A stretch of 45,417 bases of DNA. Origin: Collinsella sp. AM17-1 (GTDB lineage Bacteria > Actinomycetota > Coriobacteriia > Coriobacteriales > Coriobacteriaceae). Each line of letters begins with the position of its first letter. Position 1 is the stretch's first letter. This document shows, piece by piece, positions 14,171-23,012 of this stretch. The stretch is from the NCBI RefSeq assembly GCF_003470665.1, contig NZ_QRJZ01000021.1, positions 1 to 45,417 of the forward strand. The letters are read 5' to 3'. Below the pieces are notes generated by a model. That model was not told the DNA's origin and did no database searches. It worked only from the letters and a program-made list of their open reading frames with translations. The position numbers were made by a program, and so were the translations under genes.

Positions 14171-15256
14171 TTAAGCAAACAGGCCGTAGATGCTGATGTT
14201 GGCCTTGGCGTAGAGGCCGTTAGCATACTCGGTCCACTTGGAGCTGGCGCTCGAAGCCTGCGAGGAATACTGCTGATAAGCAGTGTAGTAGGCGGTCATG
14301 GCCTGCTTGTAGGTGGCGCTATCGGCCGTAAAGGCATCGTCGGCGAATGCCTTAGCGTAGGTGCCATCGGCGTCCTTCCAGGTGCCCTTTGAGCTATCCC
14401 ACTCATCGCCGGCAAGGTTGATGATGTAGTCGGCGTAGTCCTTGCTCGCGGTCTCCTCGTTGCCGTCGGCAGGCTCGGTCGGGGCGGTCGGCATGCTTGC
14501 GGAGCCGTCGCCAACCTTCTTCTTATAGAGCTTCTGCAGCGTCGCGGACTGACGGACGATCTGCTTGGCCTGGTCCTTGGACACGCCGTACTGCGTGGCC
14601 ATGGTCTTGTAATCGGAGGTGCCGATGGACTCCTCGGCGTACTTCTTCATCTCCTTGGAAGAGACGGTAATGCCCTCGTCCTCGGCAGCATCGAGCAGAA
14701 TCTGGTTGCGCACGTAAGACAGGATGACGTCAGCAGACGGAGCGGTGTAGTTGCCGTCGTCGTCCTTGACGGTGTCGAGGCTGTACTGGCTCTCGATGGC
14801 CTCGCGCGCAGTGATGTCGCTCTTCTTGCCGTTGTAGCTATAGCTTGCCACGGTCGAATCGAGCTGGCCCTCGGTCAGAGTCGCCGAGCCGACGCCCTTG
14901 CCGCCAAAGCCGCCATTGCCAATAAAGAAGCCGACCACGGCAGCGATCACGACTGCGACCACAAAGGCGGCAATCATCGTCTTCTTGTGCTTGCAAGCGT
15001 GGCCGTCCACATCGGAGTCATCGTCCTCGTCCTGCTCCTCGGGCATGAGGTTCTCGTCGGCGGCGTCCGCGGCGATCTTTGCCTCAAGACGGGCATCCTC
15101 CTCCTCGGCCGTCGTACCGGCGGCAATGTGCTCGGCAGACGTACCGGCGACCAGATCGATCTTCTCGGTCTCGTCACCGTCGGGGCCTTCGCCGCGCTCG
15201 ATGATCTGGATGCCGTCGATCTCGTCCTTCTCGTCCTTCTTTTGAATCAAACCCAT
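14171..15256 (-). CDS. Membrane-anchored SurA-N-like protein
   Basis: 361 residues. Residues 1-92 are a charged, acidic cytoplasmic region (PEEQDEDDDSDVDG). One membrane segment follows (94-113, TMIAAFVVAVVIAAVVGFFIG). The outer part has TLTEGQLDSTVASY and a helical region with NQILLDAAEDEGITVSSKEMKKYAEE, which looks like the SurA/PrsA-type N-terminal chaperone domain (SurA_N), without a recognisable parvulin domain after it. Probably an extracytoplasmic chaperone-like or envelope protein; the role is inferred from the fold impression only. ATG 15256 is preceded by AAGGAG. Monocistronic, with terminators at both ends. Confidence 0.75.
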   Translation of the reverse strand: MGLIQKKDEKDEIDGIQIIERGEGPDGDETEKIDLVAGTSAEHIAAGTTAEEEDARLEAKIAADAADENLMPEEQDEDDDSDVDGHACKHKKTMIAAFVVAVVIAAVVGFFIGNGGFGGKGVGSATLTEGQLDSTVASYSYNGKKSDITAREAIESQYSLDTVKDDDGNYTAPSADVILSYVRNQILLDAAEDEGITVSSKEMKKYAEESIGTSDYKTMATQYGVSKDQAKQIVRQSATLQKLYKKKVGDGSASMPTAPTEPADGNEETASKDYADYIINLAGDEWDSSKGTWKDADGTYAKAFADDAFTADSATYKQAMTAYYTAYQQYSSQASSASSKWTEYANGLYAKANISIYGLFA

Positions 15257-15294
15257 ATCGGTTACTCCTTGTTAGGAAACATAGTCCCCAATAG

Positions 15295-15323
15295 AATACG
15301 CCCGACGGAGCGCCGGGCGTATT
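15295..15323 (-). terminator. Probable terminator after isocitrate dehydrogenase
   Basis: AATACGCCCG (15295-15304) pairs with CGGGCGTATT (15314-15323). The T-run is weak on both strands. Confidence 0.55.
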
Positions 15324-15382
15324 GATTCTTAGGTTATACGCAAACACTTAAGTACTATTTAGGCGTTTGCAGCCTGCATGCC

Positions 15383-16468
15383 TTAGGCCAGGTGCGCGAT
15401 AACGGCATCGGCAAAGGCCTGCGTACCCACGGCGCCCTCAACGGAGCCGGTCTGGGCACGACGCACGTCGCCGGTAACCTGCTCGCCCTCGTCGAGCGTG
15501 GCAGAGACGGCGGCGCGGATGCGATCGGCGGCGTCGTTCTCGCCCAGGTGATCAAGCATCATCGCAGCAGACAGAATCTCGGCCGTGGGGTTAGCGATAT
15601 CCTGGCCAGCGATATCGGGCGCGGAGCCGTGCGTTGCCTCGAAGATGGCGCAGTCGGCACCGATATTGGAGCCCGGAGCCATACCCAGGCCGCCCACCAG
15701 GCCGGCGCACAGGTCGCTCACAATGTCACCGTACAGGTTGGGCAGCACCAGAACATCGAAGTCGTTGGGGTTCTGGACCAGGCCCATGCAGGTGGCGTCG
15801 ACAATCTTGTCGTTGAACTCGATGTCGGGATAGTTGGCGGCCACCTCGCGCGCAACGCGCAGGAACAGGCCGTCGGTCGCTTTCATGATGTTGGCCTTGT
15901 GCACGGCCGTCACCTTTTTGCGGCCGCAGCGGCGGGCGTACTCAAAGGCGTACTCCACAATGCGGCGGCTCTTGGCGATAGAGATCGGCTTGATCGAGAT
16001 CGCGGAATCGGCGGCGAAGGTCTTTTGGCCCGAACGCTCGACGAGCTGCGAGAGCTCCTCGACCTCGGCAGCGCCCTCATCGAACTCGATACCGGCGTAG
16101 AGGTCCTCGGTGTTCTCGCGCACGATAACCAGGTCGACATCGCGGAAACGAGAGCCGTCGCCCGGCTGCGACAGGCAAGGGCGCACGCAGGCGTACAGGT
16201 CGAAATGCTTGCGCAGGGCCACGTTGACGCTGCGGAAACCCGTGCCGACCGGCGTGGTGATGGGGCCCTTGATGGCAACCTTGCTCTGGGCGACCGCATC
16301 GAGGACGTGCTGGGGCAGTGGCGTGCCAAACTCGTCCATGACGCCGGCGCCGGCCTCCTGGACGTTCCAGTTGATCTGGACACCAGTGGCCTCGACCACG
16401 CGGCGCATGGCCTGCGTAATCTCGGGACCGATACCGTCACCGGGAATCAGGACTACATCGTGCGCCAT
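15383..16468 (-). CDS. icd: Isocitrate/isopropylmalate dehydrogenase family, probably NAD-dependent isocitrate dehydrogenase
   Basis: 361 residues, the length of the short NAD-type enzymes. Oxidatively decarboxylates isocitrate to 2-oxoglutarate. Motifs: GDGIGPE (10-16); substrate loop [19 protein letters not shown] (79-97) with Ser80, Asn82 and Arg86, more like isocitrate than isopropylmalate enzymes; [15 protein letters not shown]; the metal-binding stretch [10 protein letters not shown]; and the cofactor loop [16 protein letters not shown]. No leuB partners (leuA, leuC, leuD) are near. ATG 16468 is preceded by GAGGAG, which lies within the end of the HEAT-like gene 6 nt upstream. Last gene of a four-gene unit. 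Homoisocitrate or other 3-hydroxyacid specificity cannot be excluded. Confidence 0.9.
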   Translation of the reverse strand: MAHDVVLIPGDGIGPEITQAMRRVVEATGVQINWNVQEAGAGVMDEFGTPLPQHVLDAVAQSKVAIKGPITTPVGTGFRSVNVALRKHFDLYACVRPCLSQPGDGSRFRDVDLVIVRENTEDLYAGIEFDEGAAEVEELSQLVERSGQKTFAADSAISIKPISIAKSRRIVEYAFEYARRCGRKKVTAVHKANIMKATDGLFLRVAREVAANYPDIEFNDKIVDATCMGLVQNPNDFDVLVLPNLYGDIVSDLCAGLVGGLGMAPGSNIGADCAIFEATHGSAPDIAGQDIANPTAEILSAAMMLDHLGENDAADRIRAAVSATLDEGEQVTGDVRRAQTGSVEGAVGTQAFADAVIAHLA

Positions 16469-16474
16469 AATCTG

Positions 16475-17173
16475 TTACTCCTCGTCTTCGGCGTCGTCAG
16501 ATTTTTTAACGCTAGCACGCTTCTTCTTTTTGGAGAGATCCAGGCCAAAACGTTTAACAAGCATTTCGCAAATCTCGCTCGAACGGGCCTTGAGATAGCT
16601 GCCCTTGCCGTTCTCGGCGTCGAACTTAAGGCGCAGCGCGAGCTTCTCGGCAACCTCGGCATCGATCTCGCCCTGGCCAAACTCGTACAGGCAACCGAGC
16701 ATATCACGATACTCAAGGTCGCCGTGGTAGCACTGAATGGCCTCGTCCAGGATGGGCCAAGCCTCGCGCGAACGCTCAACGCTCGTGGCGCCCCACACGC
16801 ACAGCAGGCGGAAGGCGGCATAGCGCAGCGTGGAGGAAATCTCGTCGAACAGCGCGGTCTCGGCACCCTCGAAGGCATCGCTCATCTGCTCGGGGCAGGT
16901 GGTGGCGAGCGCCGCCAGGGCATCGAGGGCCTCCCAGCGGGTCTGAGCCTCGGGGCGGTCGAGTGCCTCGATCAGCGCGGGCACGCAGGGCACGACGCGC
17001 TGCGGGTCGCGCTCGGCCAGCAGATGCAGCACGCGGGCGGCAAACTGGCGGATGCGGCGTGTGGGGCAGCCGAGCTCTTGGACCAGGCGGTCGACGGCAT
17101 TCTCGTTCTCCTCTGCCAGCTGAAGCTGTGCCAGCTCCTCGTCGGTGAGCTGTTCGTCTTTGTTTTCTGCCAT
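16475..17173 (-). CDS. HEAT-repeat-like hypothetical protein
   Basis: 232 residues, mostly alpha-helical. Repeated helix pairs such as TRRIRQFAARVLHLLAERDP and TRWEALDALAALATTCPEQM look like HEAT/armadillo repeats, and the C-terminus is a basic-acidic tail (KKKKRASVKKSDDAEDEE). Such solenoids usually bind partner proteins. No catalytic motifs. It lies 6 nt before isocitrate dehydrogenase and 15 nt after the membrane protein gene, so these are co-transcribed. Function unknown. Confidence 0.8.
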   Translation of the reverse strand: MAENKDEQLTDEELAQLQLAEENENAVDRLVQELGCPTRRIRQFAARVLHLLAERDPQRVVPCVPALIEALDRPEAQTRWEALDALAALATTCPEQMSDAFEGAETALFDEISSTLRYAAFRLLCVWGATSVERSREAWPILDEAIQCYHGDLEYRDMLGCLYEFGQGEIDAEVAEKLALRLKFDAENGKGSYLKARSSEICEMLVKRFGLDLSKKKKRASVKKSDDAEDEE

Positions 17174-17188
17174 AGTTACCTCTTCTTA

Positions 17189-17617
17189 CTATTTCTTAGC
17201 GTGCTTGCCAGCACCCTTGCTGTCATCGGTGACCGAGATGAGCTGTCGGTCGGCCGCGCCATTGCGACGCGCACGGCGGCGCTCCTCGGCGTCGCCCGCG
17301 TCGGCGGCGGCGCGATGGGCCTTGTTGACGTTAAAGACCTCGTCGTGCTTGCGCCACGGGCCGACGGACTCGCCAAAGCTCATCTTAAGGCCGGCGATAA
17401 AGCCGCCGAGCCAGCCGATCGGCGCAAACTGCACCAGCGGGAACAGCGAAAACACCCAGGTCAGTAGGACAACCGCTGCCGCACCTGCAAAATTGGCAAT
17501 CCAGTAGTCGCGCTTGGTGATCACGCGCTTTTCGCAGGCCCACTGGCCGCACAAAAAGCCAATGTAGATCGCAAAGATAAAGAGCACCAACGCGAGCACC
17601 ACGAACGTCCAGCTCAT
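17189..17617 (-). CDS. Small membrane protein, unknown function
   Basis: 142 residues. Three hydrophobic segments: FVVLALVLFIFAIYIGFLCG (5-24), WIANFAGAAAVVLLTWVFSLF (about 40-60) and FAPIGWLGGFIAGLKM. A basic soluble C-terminus follows (ERRRARRNGAAD ... GAGKHAKK). ATG 17617 is preceded by GGGGAG; the frame is open to 17653, inside the preceding gene, but with no better start. It starts 5 nt after the dehydrogenase-like gene stops. No family recognised. Confidence 0.78.
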   Translation of the reverse strand: MSWTFVVLALVLFIFAIYIGFLCGQWACEKRVITKRDYWIANFAGAAAVVLLTWVFSLFPLVQFAPIGWLGGFIAGLKMSFGESVGPWRKHDEVFNVNKAHRAAADAGDAEERRRARRNGAADRQLISVTDDSKGAGKHAKK

Positions 17618-17622
17618 GGGCG

Positions 17623-18702
17623 CTACTCCCCGTGATGGTGGCCGCAGCAGCACTCGTGGCCGTCATCATGGCCGTGGCCGCCGCAGCACTCGTGGTCCTC
17701 GCCGTGATGGTGGCCGCAACCGCACTCATGGTCGTCGCCGTGCTCGCCGCAACCGCAGCCGTCCTCGTGAGCACCATGCTCTTCGGGACGATACTGTGAC
17801 CAGTCCAGACCGGCGGCGATGGCGTCAGCCTCCTCCTTGTACAGGACCGTGATGGCCTGGGTACCCAGCTTAGCGCCACCGATGGCGTCGAGCATGTCGT
17901 AGAGCGTAAAGGCCACGTCGGCACCGGGCAGCGCGAGCTCGCGGTCATCGGCGTAGGCGAGCGCCAGACGCAGGTCCTTGATGAAGTGCTCGACCATAAA
18001 GCCGGGCTTGTAGTCGCCGTCGAGCGCCTTGGGAGCCAGGCTCTCCATGGCGCCGGACTTGCCGGTACCGCCCAGGATCATCTGGCGGGTCTTCTCCAAG
18101 TCAAGGCCGCTCAGCTCGGCAAATGCCATGGCGTCTGCCATGCCGACCATGCAGGCGCCCAGCGACACCTGGTTGGCGAGCTTGGCAGCCTGGCCCTTGC
18201 CGGCGCCGTCGAAGCAGCAGATGTTGGCCGCAAAGGTGGCAAGGATGTCGCGGACCGGCGCGATGTCGTTCTCGGTAGCGCCCACGATAGCCGTGAGCGT
18301 ACCGGCGATAGCGCCCGACTCGCCGCCGGTGACGGGGCAGTCAAACGCCATGCGACCAGAAACCTGGGCGGCCTCGGCAATGTCACGGGCGAGCTCGGGC
18401 GAGCTCGTGGTGAGGTCGATCAAGACCGCGCCCGGCTTGGTGCACGCGAGTAGGCCGTCGCCCGCCAGATAGAGCTCCTCGACCTCGGAGGGATAGCCCA
18501 CCATGGTAAAGACGACATCGGCGTTAGCCACGGCATCGGCCGGCGTATCAGCCCAGGCGGCACCGCGCTCGATGAGCGCCGCGGCCTTGGACTTGGTGCG
18601 GTTGTTAACCGTGACGGGGTAGCCGGCGTCCAGAATGTGACCGGCGATGGGGGCACCCATGATTCCGGTGCCGATAAATGCGACAGAGAGCTTGTTTGCC
18701 AT
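17623..18702 (-). CDS. 3-hydroxyisobutyrate/tartronate semialdehyde dehydrogenase family with His/Cys-rich tail
   Basis: 359 residues; the family norm is about 290-300. NAD(P)-dependent beta-hydroxyacid dehydrogenase: Rossmann loop VAFIGTGIMGAPIA (7-20), substrate loop DCPVTGGESGA (121-131), and catalytic Lys174 in GKGQAAKLANQ. Up to about residue 305 it aligns with the family. Residues 309-359 are an extra tail with 14 His and 9 Cys in 51 residues (for example CGCGHHHGEDHECC), which looks like a metal-binding or metal-storage segment. The tail's DNA contains short internal duplications (GTGATGGTGGCCGCA occurs twice). ATG 18702 follows AAAGGAAAGG. First gene of the unit ending with isocitrate dehydrogenase. 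True substrate unknown. Confidence 0.9.
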   Translation of the reverse strand: MANKLSVAFIGTGIMGAPIAGHILDAGYPVTVNNRTKSKAAALIERGAAWADTPADAVANADVVFTMVGYPSEVEELYLAGDGLLACTKPGAVLIDLTTSSPELARDIAEAAQVSGRMAFDCPVTGGESGAIAGTLTAIVGATENDIAPVRDILATFAANICCFDGAGKGQAAKLANQVSLGACMVGMADAMAFAELSGLDLEKTRQMILGGTGKSGAMESLAPKALDGDYKPGFMVEHFIKDLRLALAYADDRELALPGADVAFTLYDMLDAIGGAKLGTQAITVLYKEEADAIAAGLDWSQYRPEEHGAHEDGCGCGEHGDDHECGCGHHHGEDHECCGGHGHDDGHECCCGHHHGE

Positions 18703-18794
18703 GAAACCTTTCCTTTTGGGTTGGGTGTTATTACCAGGTTGAATACTCGGTGCCAGCGTTTGAGCTGCGGGGCGCCTGCGGTCGTAGCGCCTGT

Positions 18795-19748
18795 CTACTC
18801 GCCGCGCACGCGGCGGGCGATGCGGTCGGAAAGCGACGCCTTGTCGGCGCGGTTCTTGCCCCAAAACGCGCAGGCCACCATGCCGGGGCCCACGTGCGAG
18901 CCGATGGTGGGACCCACGGAGCTGCGAATGATCGTGACGTCGGCGCAGCCCTCCTCCTTGCGGATGGCGGCTTCGAGCCAGTCGCCGTCCTTTTCGGCAT
19001 CGGCCGTCATAATGGCGATGGGCATGGTGCGATCGGGCACATAGTTCTCGCGGAACGACTTGAGAATGGACTTGAGCGCCTTCTTGCGACCGCGGTTGAC
19101 GCCGATCAGCGACAGCGAGCCGGCCAGGTCGTAGGACAGCTCGGGTTTGACGTCGAGCTTTGCCGTGAGCTGTGCCGCCGCGGGCGGAATGCGGCCGCCG
19201 GCAGCCAGCGCGTCAAAGCTCTCGAGCGTAAAGTAACCGTGGACATAGGTCTTGGCCTCGTTTGCCCAGTCGACCAGCTGCTTGGCAGTCAGTCCCGCCG
19301 AACGCTGACGCACGGCCTCGAGCGCCAAGAGCGCGCCGGTCGCGCAGGGCAACGCGTTGTCGACCACGTACAGCTCAAAGTTGGGATACTCGGCACGCAC
19401 GGCGTCCGCCGCCTGGCACGCGGAGTTGTAGCTCGACGACAACGCCGAGGTAAAGCACAGGTAGACCGTAGGCGTACCCTCTTTGGCGCACTCGGTAAAG
19501 AACTCGATATAGCGACCGAGCGACACAGCCGAGGTGGACACGCGGGCGCCGGCGCGCATGCGGTCGTAGAACTCCTTAGGGCTCATGCTCGACCAGATGT
19601 CGTCCGTGCGCTCCTCGCCATCGATAATGAAGGGGAAACCCAGGATATCGACATCAAGGTTCGCGGCGACCTCGGGGCTAAAGTCGCAGCAGGTATCGAC
19701 GACGATGCGGCAACGGTCCGAATGACCGGCGGATGCGGCCTTGTCCAT
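18795..19748 (-). CDS. DegV family fatty-acid-binding protein
   Basis: 317 residues. DegV/FakB-type proteins bind a fatty acid and present it to the FakA kinase. Signatures: N-terminal RIVVDTCCDFSPEVA (about 13-27), the loop RVSTSAVSLGRYIEFF, YLCFTSALSSSYNSAC, and the C-terminal IIRSSVGPTIGSHVGPGMVACAFWG. ATG 19748 is preceded by AAGGAG. No fakA-like gene is adjacent. It lies alone, between the terminator of hpf and the dehydrogenase unit. Confidence 0.92.
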   Translation of the reverse strand: MDKAASAGHSDRCRIVVDTCCDFSPEVAANLDVDILGFPFIIDGEERTDDIWSSMSPKEFYDRMRAGARVSTSAVSLGRYIEFFTECAKEGTPTVYLCFTSALSSSYNSACQAADAVRAEYPNFELYVVDNALPCATGALLALEAVRQRSAGLTAKQLVDWANEAKTYVHGYFTLESFDALAAGGRIPPAAAQLTAKLDVKPELSYDLAGSLSLIGVNRGRKKALKSILKSFRENYVPDRTMPIAIMTADAEKDGDWLEAAIRKEEGCADVTIIRSSVGPTIGSHVGPGMVACAFWGKNRADKASLSDRIARRVRGE

Positions 19749-19766
19749 CAAAGCGACTCCTTACGT

Positions 19767-19798
19767 AAAAAGGCGGCCACCCGCATGGGATGGCCGCC
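19767..19798 (-). terminator. Terminator after hpf
   Basis: GGCGGCCA (19772-19779) pairs with TGGCCGCC (19791-19798); a T-run follows on the minus strand. Confidence 0.85.
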
Positions 19799-19827
19799 AA
19801 CCGTTAACTCATGCAAGTTAACGTATT

Positions 19828-20412
19828 TTACTCGTCAAGTGTTTCGATACGGGGCTTGATGATGCCATATCCACCATTCTTACGGTGATACACCACATTG
19901 ATAAGGCCGGTCGTCGCGTTCTCGAACACGTAGAAGTCGTGGCCGAGCAGATCGGTCTGCACCAGCGCCTGCTCCTCAGTCATCGGGGTGACGTCGATGA
20001 CCTTCTCGCGGACGAGCAGGTCGTCCTCCTCCTCGGGCAGCAGCAGGTCGGCCAGATCCTCGACGCGCTCGACCGGCGCGACATCCGCGGCGCTGGCACC
20101 GCCCTGGCGGTTGTCCACGACCTTGGTCTTGAACTTGCGCAGCTGGCGGGCGACCTTATCGGCGGAGAGGTCGATGGCGGCGTACATATCTGCACCGTGC
20201 TCGGCAACGCGAATCACCGAACCGCGGGCACGAACCGTGACCTCGACGATTGCCGGGTTGGGGTTCGAGGGGTTCTTCTCATAGCGAAGTACAACGTCGA
20301 CCGTCATGGGCTCGATATCGAAAACCTTGAGCGCCTCGCCGATCTTCTCATCCACATGCGCACGCAGAGCATCGGTTACCGTCGTCTTGCGTCCAGAAAC
20401 CTTGATATCCAT
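19828..20412 (-). CDS. hpf: Ribosome hibernation promoting factor, long form
   Basis: 194 residues, the long HPF type that can dimerise ribosomes into 100S particles. The N-terminal domain (1-100, MDIKVSGRKTTVTDALRAHVDEKI ... RVAEHGADMYAAIDLSADKVARQLRKFK) binds the 30S subunit. After an acidic linker (LLPEEEDDLL) comes the C-terminal dimerisation domain (about 137-194) with DLLGHDFYVFENATTGLINVVYHRKNGGYGIIKPR. ATG 20412 is preceded by TTGGAG; a longer frame to 20472 lacks homology. Likely expressed in stationary phase or stress. Confidence 0.95.
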   Translation of the reverse strand: MDIKVSGRKTTVTDALRAHVDEKIGEALKVFDIEPMTVDVVLRYEKNPSNPNPAIVEVTVRARGSVIRVAEHGADMYAAIDLSADKVARQLRKFKTKVVDNRQGGASAADVAPVERVEDLADLLLPEEEDDLLVREKVIDVTPMTEEQALVQTDLLGHDFYVFENATTGLINVVYHRKNGGYGIIKPRIETLDE

Positions 20413-20729
20413 ACGTGGCTCCAATCTGCCTCGGGGACTTACTGTACTGGCTATGTACCCATTGCCGTGCATTTAATCACGCGGATTCCTAAAGACCCGA
20501 ATAACGATTGCTTGATACCGCATACCGAAGTCTCGTACTTTTCCATGGCAAAGTGCGCTATAGGAGGGAGCCGACAGATTTGTATTTGGTCCCGAAAATT
20601 GGCTTTGACCTGCTGGTTTTATAGGGATGAAAAAGCCGGGCTCCCCTATTGGGGAAGCCCGGCAGTGCGTGTTGAAACCGTGAAGGGGTGTCCTTTCCAA
20701 CGTATAGGAGACACCACCCCTAGCAATAA
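20413..20729. other. Intergenic region upstream of hpf
   Basis: 317 bp, AT-richer than the genes. It carries the hpf promoter region on the left and a terminator at 20630-20663 on the right. I see no gene or RNA family in it. Confidence 0.6.
20630..20663 (-). terminator. Terminator after the solute-binding lipoprotein
   Basis: GCCGGGCTCCCC (20635-20646) pairs with GGGGAAGCCCGGC (20651-20663); TTTTTC follows on the minus strand. Confidence 0.88.
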
Positions 20730-21737
20730 CTAGCTATTGAGTTTGTTAATGTCGTCGTCAGTGATGGTGCCTTCCTGGCTGGACGATTTGTCCTCGGAGG
20801 ATGCGGTCTCATTGTTGGAATCGGAAGACTCGCTGCCGGAGGACGTGGTCTCACTGGACTCAGAGTCGCCCGGTTGCACGTTAGCGCCCGAAACCGTCTT
20901 AGTGGTGAGGTCGTAGGGCGTCCTGCCATACCAGACGCAGTGGACTGCCTCGAGCGTACCGTCGACCGTGATGTCGTCGAGGGCATCGCTCACGGCGCGG
21001 CACAGTTCGTCATTGGACGAGAGGCCCGCAACACCAAGCGTCGAGGGCGCCTCGAGCGCACCGACATAGGAGATCTCGCTCATCAGGCGTGCAAGGTAGC
21101 CGCCGGCCGTGGAGTCGCAGATCACATAGTCGACCTCGCCGGACTCGAGCGCCTCAAAGCACTCGTTGATGTTGGAGTAGGTCTTTTGGTTGGCAGTGAT
21201 GCTCTGCTTAGCAAGCGCCTCCTGCGAGGCCGAGGACATCTGGATACCCAGAGTAGACGTGTTAAGGGTATCGGTGGAAACGCTTAGCGACTCACCATCG
21301 CTGGTTTTACCGAACACGGAAGCGGCATCGTACAGGCAGGTGCCGAGCGAGCTAACGTCCCCGTCCGTGGAGTTGATCTCGCCGATAAAGATATCAGCCT
21401 TTTTGTCGCCGAGCGCGGAACCTGCCGAGGATGCATCGACAAAGGCGACCTTAAGGCCCATGCGGCTTGCGAGGGCGCGGGCGGCGTCAACCGCATACCC
21501 CGTGAGCTCGCCGTCGGCGTCCTGCATGGCCTGCGGCGCATCGGAAGTATCGAGGGCGACCGTCAGGGTTCCGGGAGTGACCAGGACATCGTCCGACACC
21601 GCCGGCGTGACCGTCTCGTACTCGATCTGGTCGATCGTGGGAGTCGTGAACGTAGACAGCGGGTTGAACGCGCATCCGCTCAGGCCCAAAACGGCAATGA
21701 CCGCTGCGGTCCCAGCACCTAACCGAGCCGCGTGCAT
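20730..21737 (-). CDS. Solute-binding-protein-like lipoprotein (SBP_bac_3 type)
   Basis: 335 residues. Signal peptide with lipobox L19-S-G-C22 (VLGLSGCAFNP), so it is likely lipid-anchored on the outer face of the membrane. The body resembles amino-acid-type solute-binding proteins: LVTPGTLTVALDTSDAPQ, GELTGYAVDAARALASRMGLKVAFVD, and VDYVICDSTAGGYLARL. The last 50 residues (about 285-335) are a Ser/Glu/Asp-rich low-complexity tail. I chose ATG 21737 because GAGGGG precedes it; ATG 21755 is also possible. No ABC permease or ATPase gene is near, so it is an orphan binding protein: sensor, peptidoglycan-linked or working with a distant transporter. Confidence 0.82.
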   Translation of the reverse strand: MHAARLGAGTAAVIAVLGLSGCAFNPLSTFTTPTIDQIEYETVTPAVSDDVLVTPGTLTVALDTSDAPQAMQDADGELTGYAVDAARALASRMGLKVAFVDASSAGSALGDKKADIFIGEINSTDGDVSSLGTCLYDAASVFGKTSDGESLSVSTDTLNTSTLGIQMSSASQEALAKQSITANQKTYSNINECFEALESGEVDYVICDSTAGGYLARLMSEISYVGALEAPSTLGVAGLSSNDELCRAVSDALDDITVDGTLEAVHCVWYGRTPYDLTTKTVSGANVQPGDSESSETTSSGSESSDSNNETASSEDKSSSQEGTITDDDINKLNS

Positions 21738-22202
21738 CAAGCTGCCCCTCACCATGTCCACTACCCTGCCTTCTGTGTCGTATACAATCCGTGCGTTGCG
21801 CGGAATATCAGGTTGTTCCCACCAGCTGACCTGGTATTTGACCCCACACTTGCGCACCGGGGTGTTTGCTCGGGAGGCCGCAGCCACCTTCACGACTGAC
21901 CCGCTCGCCCGCGAGGCGGTATTGCCCCAAAGAAAGTAGAACGGACGGTGCGGCTTACATCTAGGACGCGCCATGATCGCGCCGCGCGCACGCGGTCGCT
22001 TACGTGGATCCCTTTGACCGCGTCTGTCTTGGACTAGGACGGGCATTTCGTCCGTCCGCAACCACAGCCTGGTAGGAACCAAGCGCATTATAGCTAAGTT
22101 CAAGCTAAAGTTTAAGGTTAGGGGCGTTATTCGCATCGCGAGTACAGATTTCGCAGGTCAGGACGGGCCGCACGCGCTATCTTCACTGCCACAAAACCAC
22201 CC
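21738..22202. other. 465-bp gap between the lipoprotein and comF
   Basis: A frame stays open on the minus strand up to 22136 but shows no motif and has no ribosome site; it merely extends the lipoprotein frame. This gap probably holds the lipoprotein promoter. Nothing else is supported. Confidence 0.5.
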
Positions 22203-23009
22203 CTACCAAACACGTGCGATAGCAAGGCCATCGACTGCCGCAGCGCCGGCACGCTTGAGCTCCGCCGAGGCTGCTGCCATGGTCGCGCCCGTGGTGATAA
22301 CGTCATCGATAAGCAGCAGGCGGCGGCCGTGCACGTCCTCAACCGTCTCGTACATGCCTTGGGCACGCTCGCGACGCTCCTCACGACCGAGTTCGCGCTG
22401 GTCGCCATGCCCGTACTTGACGAGGGCATCGAGCAGGGGAACACCCGACAGCTCGCAAAATGGGCGCGCAATGGCCTCCATATGATCAAAACCGCGCCGC
22501 CGAAACGCTGCCGCCGTCGCAGGCACAAACACCACCGCATCCGCACCGGACAGCACACCTCCTAAGCGATCGGGCGCTACGACCTGGGCATGCAGGGCGG
22601 TGTCGTAGAGCAGCTCCGCCAGATACGGCGCCAGGCGTCGCTCGCCCGCGTCCTTGTACGCTTTAATGATGCGCGGCAGCGGATGCGCATAGACGGAGCA
22701 CGCCAGGCAGCGGTCGAGCGCCTCCGCCATTGCCGAGGACGTGCCCTCGACCGAACACTCAGTGCACAGCAAATCCCCAAACGGGGCGCCGCATCGGGTG
22801 CAGCTATGACGTGGGTCGATGAGCGTGAGCGCGGCCAGGCAGTCTTGGCAAATAAGCGCACCGGCGCGCTCGCAGCCGGCACATCGTGTTGGCGACAATG
22901 CCTCGAGTGCCTCGCGTGCCGCCCGCTCGGCAAACGGCAGCAATTCGTCCGCAAACGGTAGGGCGCCGGCACCCTGCAGACGGCTCAATTTGTTCAGATG
23001 GCTCTTCAA
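22203..23009 (-). CDS. ComF-family phosphoribosyltransferase-like protein
   Basis: 268 residues. ComF proteins are needed for DNA uptake in naturally competent bacteria, and family members occur widely. N-terminal zinc-finger region with four CxxC-type pairs: Cys43/46, 54/57, 70/73 and 82/85. The C-terminal phosphoribosyltransferase fold carries VFVPATAAAFRRRGFDHMEAIA and the PRPP loop LLLIDDVITTGAT (about 233-245). The best start is a TTG at 23009 preceded at 7 nt by GGGAGGG; no ATG lies early in the frame. That ribosome site is the 3' arm of a 12-bp perfect hairpin (23013-23048), suggesting translational control. It follows ricT by 100 nt. Confidence 0.9.
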   Translation of the reverse strand: MKSHLNKLSRLQGAGALPFADELLPFAERAAREALEALSPTRCAGCERAGALICQDCLAALTLIDPRHSCTRCGAPFGDLLCTECSVEGTSSAMAEALDRCLACSVYAHPLPRIIKAYKDAGERRLAPYLAELLYDTALHAQVVAPDRLGGVLSGADAVVFVPATAAAFRRRGFDHMEAIARPFCELSGVPLLDALVKYGHGDQRELGREERRERAQGMYETVEDVHGRRLLLIDDVITTGATMAAASAELKRAGAAAVDGLAIARVW

Positions 23010-23012
23010 GAC

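Noticed and set aside
15392..17467. 691-codon plus-strand frame
   Set aside because: Mirror of the isocitrate dehydrogenase and HEAT-like genes in GC-rich DNA; no motifs.
17630..17780. Tandem-like GTGATGGTGGCC repeats as a separate repeat element
   Set aside because: They are in frame within the dehydrogenase gene and encode its His/Cys tail.
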